Assembly: GCA_963725415.1 (NCBI GenBank)
Contig: CAVRZY010000083.1
Location: 1-44,247 of the forward strand
Direction of reading: 5' to 3'
Length of the DNA: 44,247 bases
From: CAVRZY01 sp963725415
Lineage (GTDB): Bacteria > Acidobacteriota > Terriglobia > Bryobacterales > Bryobacteraceae
The notes under the pieces were generated by a model. The model saw only the letters and a program-made list of their open reading frames with translations. It did not search any database and was not told the DNA's origin. Made by a program: the position numbers and the translations under genes. Shown one piece after another: positions 41,999-44,247 of the stretch. Position 1 is the stretch's first letter. The number at the start of each line of letters is the position of its first letter.

Positions 41999-43685
41999 AT
42001 GGAGTGCGCCCGAAGAGCTTTTCTTCAACAGGCCGGCGCCTTGCTCTTGCTGCCGGCCCGGCTGGCCGCCGCCAGAGAACTGGCCTGCGATGTAGCCATC
42101 ATCGGAGGCGGTACCGGTGGCTGCGCCGCCGCCCTGGCGGCCCTCCGCAACGGGCTACGCGTGATCCTGACCGAGGAAACTGACTGGATCGGCGGCCAAC
42201 TCACCGCTCAGGCCGTGCCCCCCGACGAGCACGCCTGGATTGAGTCTTTCGGCTCGACACGCCTGTACCGCGCCTACCGCACCGCCGTCCGCGACTACTA
42301 CCGCCGTAACTACCCCCTCACCGAAGAGGCACGCTCTCGCTGGAACCTCAATCCCGGCGACGGCAGCGTCTCCCGGTTGACGCATGAGCCCCGCGTCTCT
42401 CTGGCCGTGCTCGAAGAAATGCTGGCCCCTCACGCCAGCGGCGGCCGGCTGGTCGTGCTCCTCCGCCACAAGCCCGTTTCGGCTGACCTGGCCGGGGACC
42501 GGGTCCGCGCAGTCCGCCTCAAAGACCTCGAAACCGGCCGCGACCGCGTTGTTCAGGCGCCCTATTTCCTGGACGCCACCGAGCAGGGCGATCTGCTGCC
42601 GCTCACCCGCACCGAGTACGTGACCGGCTTTGAGTCCCGCAAACAGACCGGTGAGCCTCACGCGCCCGACCAGGCCCAGCCCGCCAACATCCAGGCCTTC
42701 ACCGTCTGCTTCGCCATCGACTACTTCCCCGGCGAGGACCACGCCATCGACCGGCCCGAAGAGTACAACTTCTGGCGCGACTACGTGCCGGACATGAAGC
42801 CCGCCTGGCCCGGCAAGTTGCTCAGTTGGTCCATGTCGGATCCCGTCACCTTGAAGCCCCGTGCAGTCACTTTTGATCCCACCGGCGAGTTCAAGGGGCC
42901 TGGTCTGAACTTGTGGCTCTACCGGAGGATCGCCAACCAGCGGAATTTTCTGCCCGGGACCTACCAGGGAGACATCTCCCTGATCAACTGGCCCCAGAAC
43001 GACTACTGGTTGGGCAACATCCACGAGGTCAGCGAAAGCGAAGCCGAGCGCCATTTGAAGCGGGCCCGCCAGCTCAGCCTCTCCCTGTTGTACTGGATCG
43101 AGACCGAAGCGCCACGCCCCGATGGCGGTCAGGGCTGGCGGGGCCTCCGCCTCCGCCCCGACATCGTGGGTACCCAGGACGGGCTGGCCAAGTACCCCTA
43201 CATTCGCGAGTCTCGCCGCATCCAGGCGGAGTTCACCGTGCTGGAACAGCACGTCGGCGCTGACGCCCGTATGCGAGCTACCGGGAGAAAACGCGAGGAG
43301 CTCACCGCCGAGCCCTTCCACGATTCGGTCGGCGTGGGCAGCTATCGCATCGACCTCCACCCCTCCTCCGGCGGAGACAACTACATTGACGTTAGCTCGC
43401 TGCCCTTCCAGATTCCACTCGGAGCGCTTATCCCAAAGCGCGTCGAGAACCTGTTGCCCGCCGCCAAGAACCTGGGCGTCACCCACATCACCAACGGCTG
43501 CTATCGCCTCCACCCGGTGGAGTGGAACATCGGCGAGTCAGCCGGCATGCTCAGCCGCCCAGGCCCTTCAGACCAAGGACCCTCCTCGCCGCATCCGTAA
43601 TAACATGAAGCTGCTCAAGGAGTTCCAGAGCAGGCTCCAGGCCCAGGGCATCGAAATCGCCTGGCCCCAGATCACGCCTCGGTAG
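41999..43685 (+). CDS. Tat-exported FAD-dependent oxidoreductase, frameshifted near 43553
   Basis: ATG 41999 opens with a twin-arginine signal (ARRAFLQQAGALLLLP). The FAD-binding motif DVAIIGGGTGGCAAALAALR, then EETDWIGGQLTAQA, fits the FAD_oxidored family common in Acidobacteria and Planctomycetes. Near the end NIGESAGML the first frame runs off to a stop at 43600. One base over, the expected tail continues (AAQALQTKDPPRRIRN, then EFQSRLQAQGIEIAWPQ) to TAG 43685. Corrected length is about 561 residues. It oxidises an unknown substrate in the periplasm. It is unlikely to be part of the vesicle system despite being only 22 bp from gvpJ. Confidence 0.85.
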
Positions 43686-43709
43686 GAGCTGTTAGCTGGA
43701 GGGGCGCCT

Positions 43710-44208
43710 TCACCGGAAGTTCTCCACCAGCATCAACTCGCTGCTGCGCTGGTCGAACTGCGTGTAGAGAATGGTCCGACGGTCGGGCGAAACGGCCAAG
43801 CCGGCCGCCGCCGGCTTGCTGATAGGCGCGACCCTGGTGACCTTGCCGGTGGCGAATTCGAGGAACTGTAAAGCCGCATCGCCAGGGTTTGTCCAATTGA
43901 TGAACCAAAGTCCCTGGTCCACGAGAGCCCAGTTGTGGGCGCCGACCGAATCCAGCACCTTGGTCTCCTCGCCCCCCTCCACGGGCATCTTCCACAGGCT
44001 CGTCGGGCTGTTCAGCAACCGCTCGCGGTCGAAAAAGAGGGTTCTGCCGTCAGGGGACTCCTGCGTCGTGAATCCGCCGTTCCGGGTAAGCTGAACCGCC
44101 TCCCCGCCAGCCGCCGGCACTCTCCAGACCTCCGGCCGGCCGGTGCGGTTTGAAGCGAAGTAAACCCACTTGCCATCGCGCGACCACGAAGGCACCCAGT
44201 TGTCAGAG
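43710..44208 (-). CDS. C-terminal part of a TolB/WD40-like beta-propeller protein
   Basis: About 165 residues on the minus strand, convergent with the FAD oxidoreductase. Propeller blades are visible: VPSWSRDGKWVYFASNRTG followed by EVWRVPAAGG, then SPDGRTLFFD and SPDRRTILYTQFD. This style is frequent in the C-termini of Acidobacterial DPP-type peptidases and winged-helix/propeller regulators. The 5' part is missing because the contig ends near 44208 in what looks like adapter sequence. Apparent codons beyond that should be ignored. Confidence 0.75.
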
Positions 44209-44247
44209 AGCAATACGTAACGTCGTTGAAGGAAACGTACACAACAT
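44209..44247 (-). other. Residual nanopore adapter at the contig end
   Basis: Read on the minus strand the last bases contain GTTACGTATTGCT, preceded by a noisy TGTAC, GTTTCCTTCA and ACG. The standard nanopore ligation adapter ends TTCGTTCAGTTACGTATTGCT. The 13-base exact match plus a similar but error-laden lead sequence, exactly at a contig end, is best explained as untrimmed adapter rather than genome. Confidence 0.8.

Overview
The window reads as a high-GC, Gram-negative-type bacterial chromosome segment. Acidobacteriota of the Solibacter/Bryobacter type is my best guess. It rests on secreted plant-polysaccharide enzymes with Tat and Sec signals, a divergent EF-G-like protein, a WD40/TolB-type propeller and sigma-54 regulation. 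No rRNA or other taxonomic marker is present, so this is inference. About 38 bp at the right end match a residual nanopore adapter, so the contig really ends near 44208. Five conserved genes carry single-base frameshifts, at least one of them in a homopolymer. These are more likely read errors than pseudogenes.

Layout. (1) 1-6491, minus strand: a carbohydrate block made of an IolB-type isomerase, a GH39-like glycosidase, a large secreted glycosidase-like protein and a CBM9-like/alpha-beta hydrolase esterase cut by the window edge. (2) 6571-10055, plus: thiamine-phosphate synthase followed by two overlapping APC amino-acid permeases. (3) 10056-16489: an accessory island. It holds a NACHT NTPase, a subtilisin-like protease and a small protein resembling a free-standing subtilase propeptide, joined by overlaps or short gaps. 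A truncated toxin-antitoxin pair and orphan fragments follow. Three copies of the permease 3' end bracket these pieces. (4) 16494-28954, mostly minus: an orphan HipA-like kinase, a histone-H1-like tail protein, an MltD-type lytic transglycosylase, an EF-G paralogue, a zinc-ribbon coiled-coil protein, MurJ, Hpt, and a cytidylate-kinase-like/nuclease-like fusion. These lead upstream into gas-vesicle accessory genes (an uncharacterised ORF, GvpF/L, and an Hsp20/GvpH-like protein).

(5) 29252-41976, plus: the main gas-vesicle locus. A CDC48-type AAA ATPase, a histidine kinase and an NtrC-family regulator precede a near-perfect sigma-54 promoter. After it come gvpA, two paralogous helical-rod proteins (one carrying a winged-helix end), gvpN, a coiled-coil protein, an AbrB-like protein, gvpF/L, gvpG, gvpO, a tandem ArsA/Get3-like ATPase, a gvpA-family gene, gvpK and gvpJ. 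(6) 41999-44208: a Tat-exported FAD oxidoreductase and, convergent to it, the end of a propeller protein.

The most novel content is in two places. One is the NACHT-protease-propeptide cassette, a plausible immune or suicide module with its own antidote. The other is the gas-vesicle locus, where an unusual set of chaperone-type ATPases (CDC48, GvpN, Get3-like) and Hsp20 is placed under dedicated two-component/sigma-54 control.
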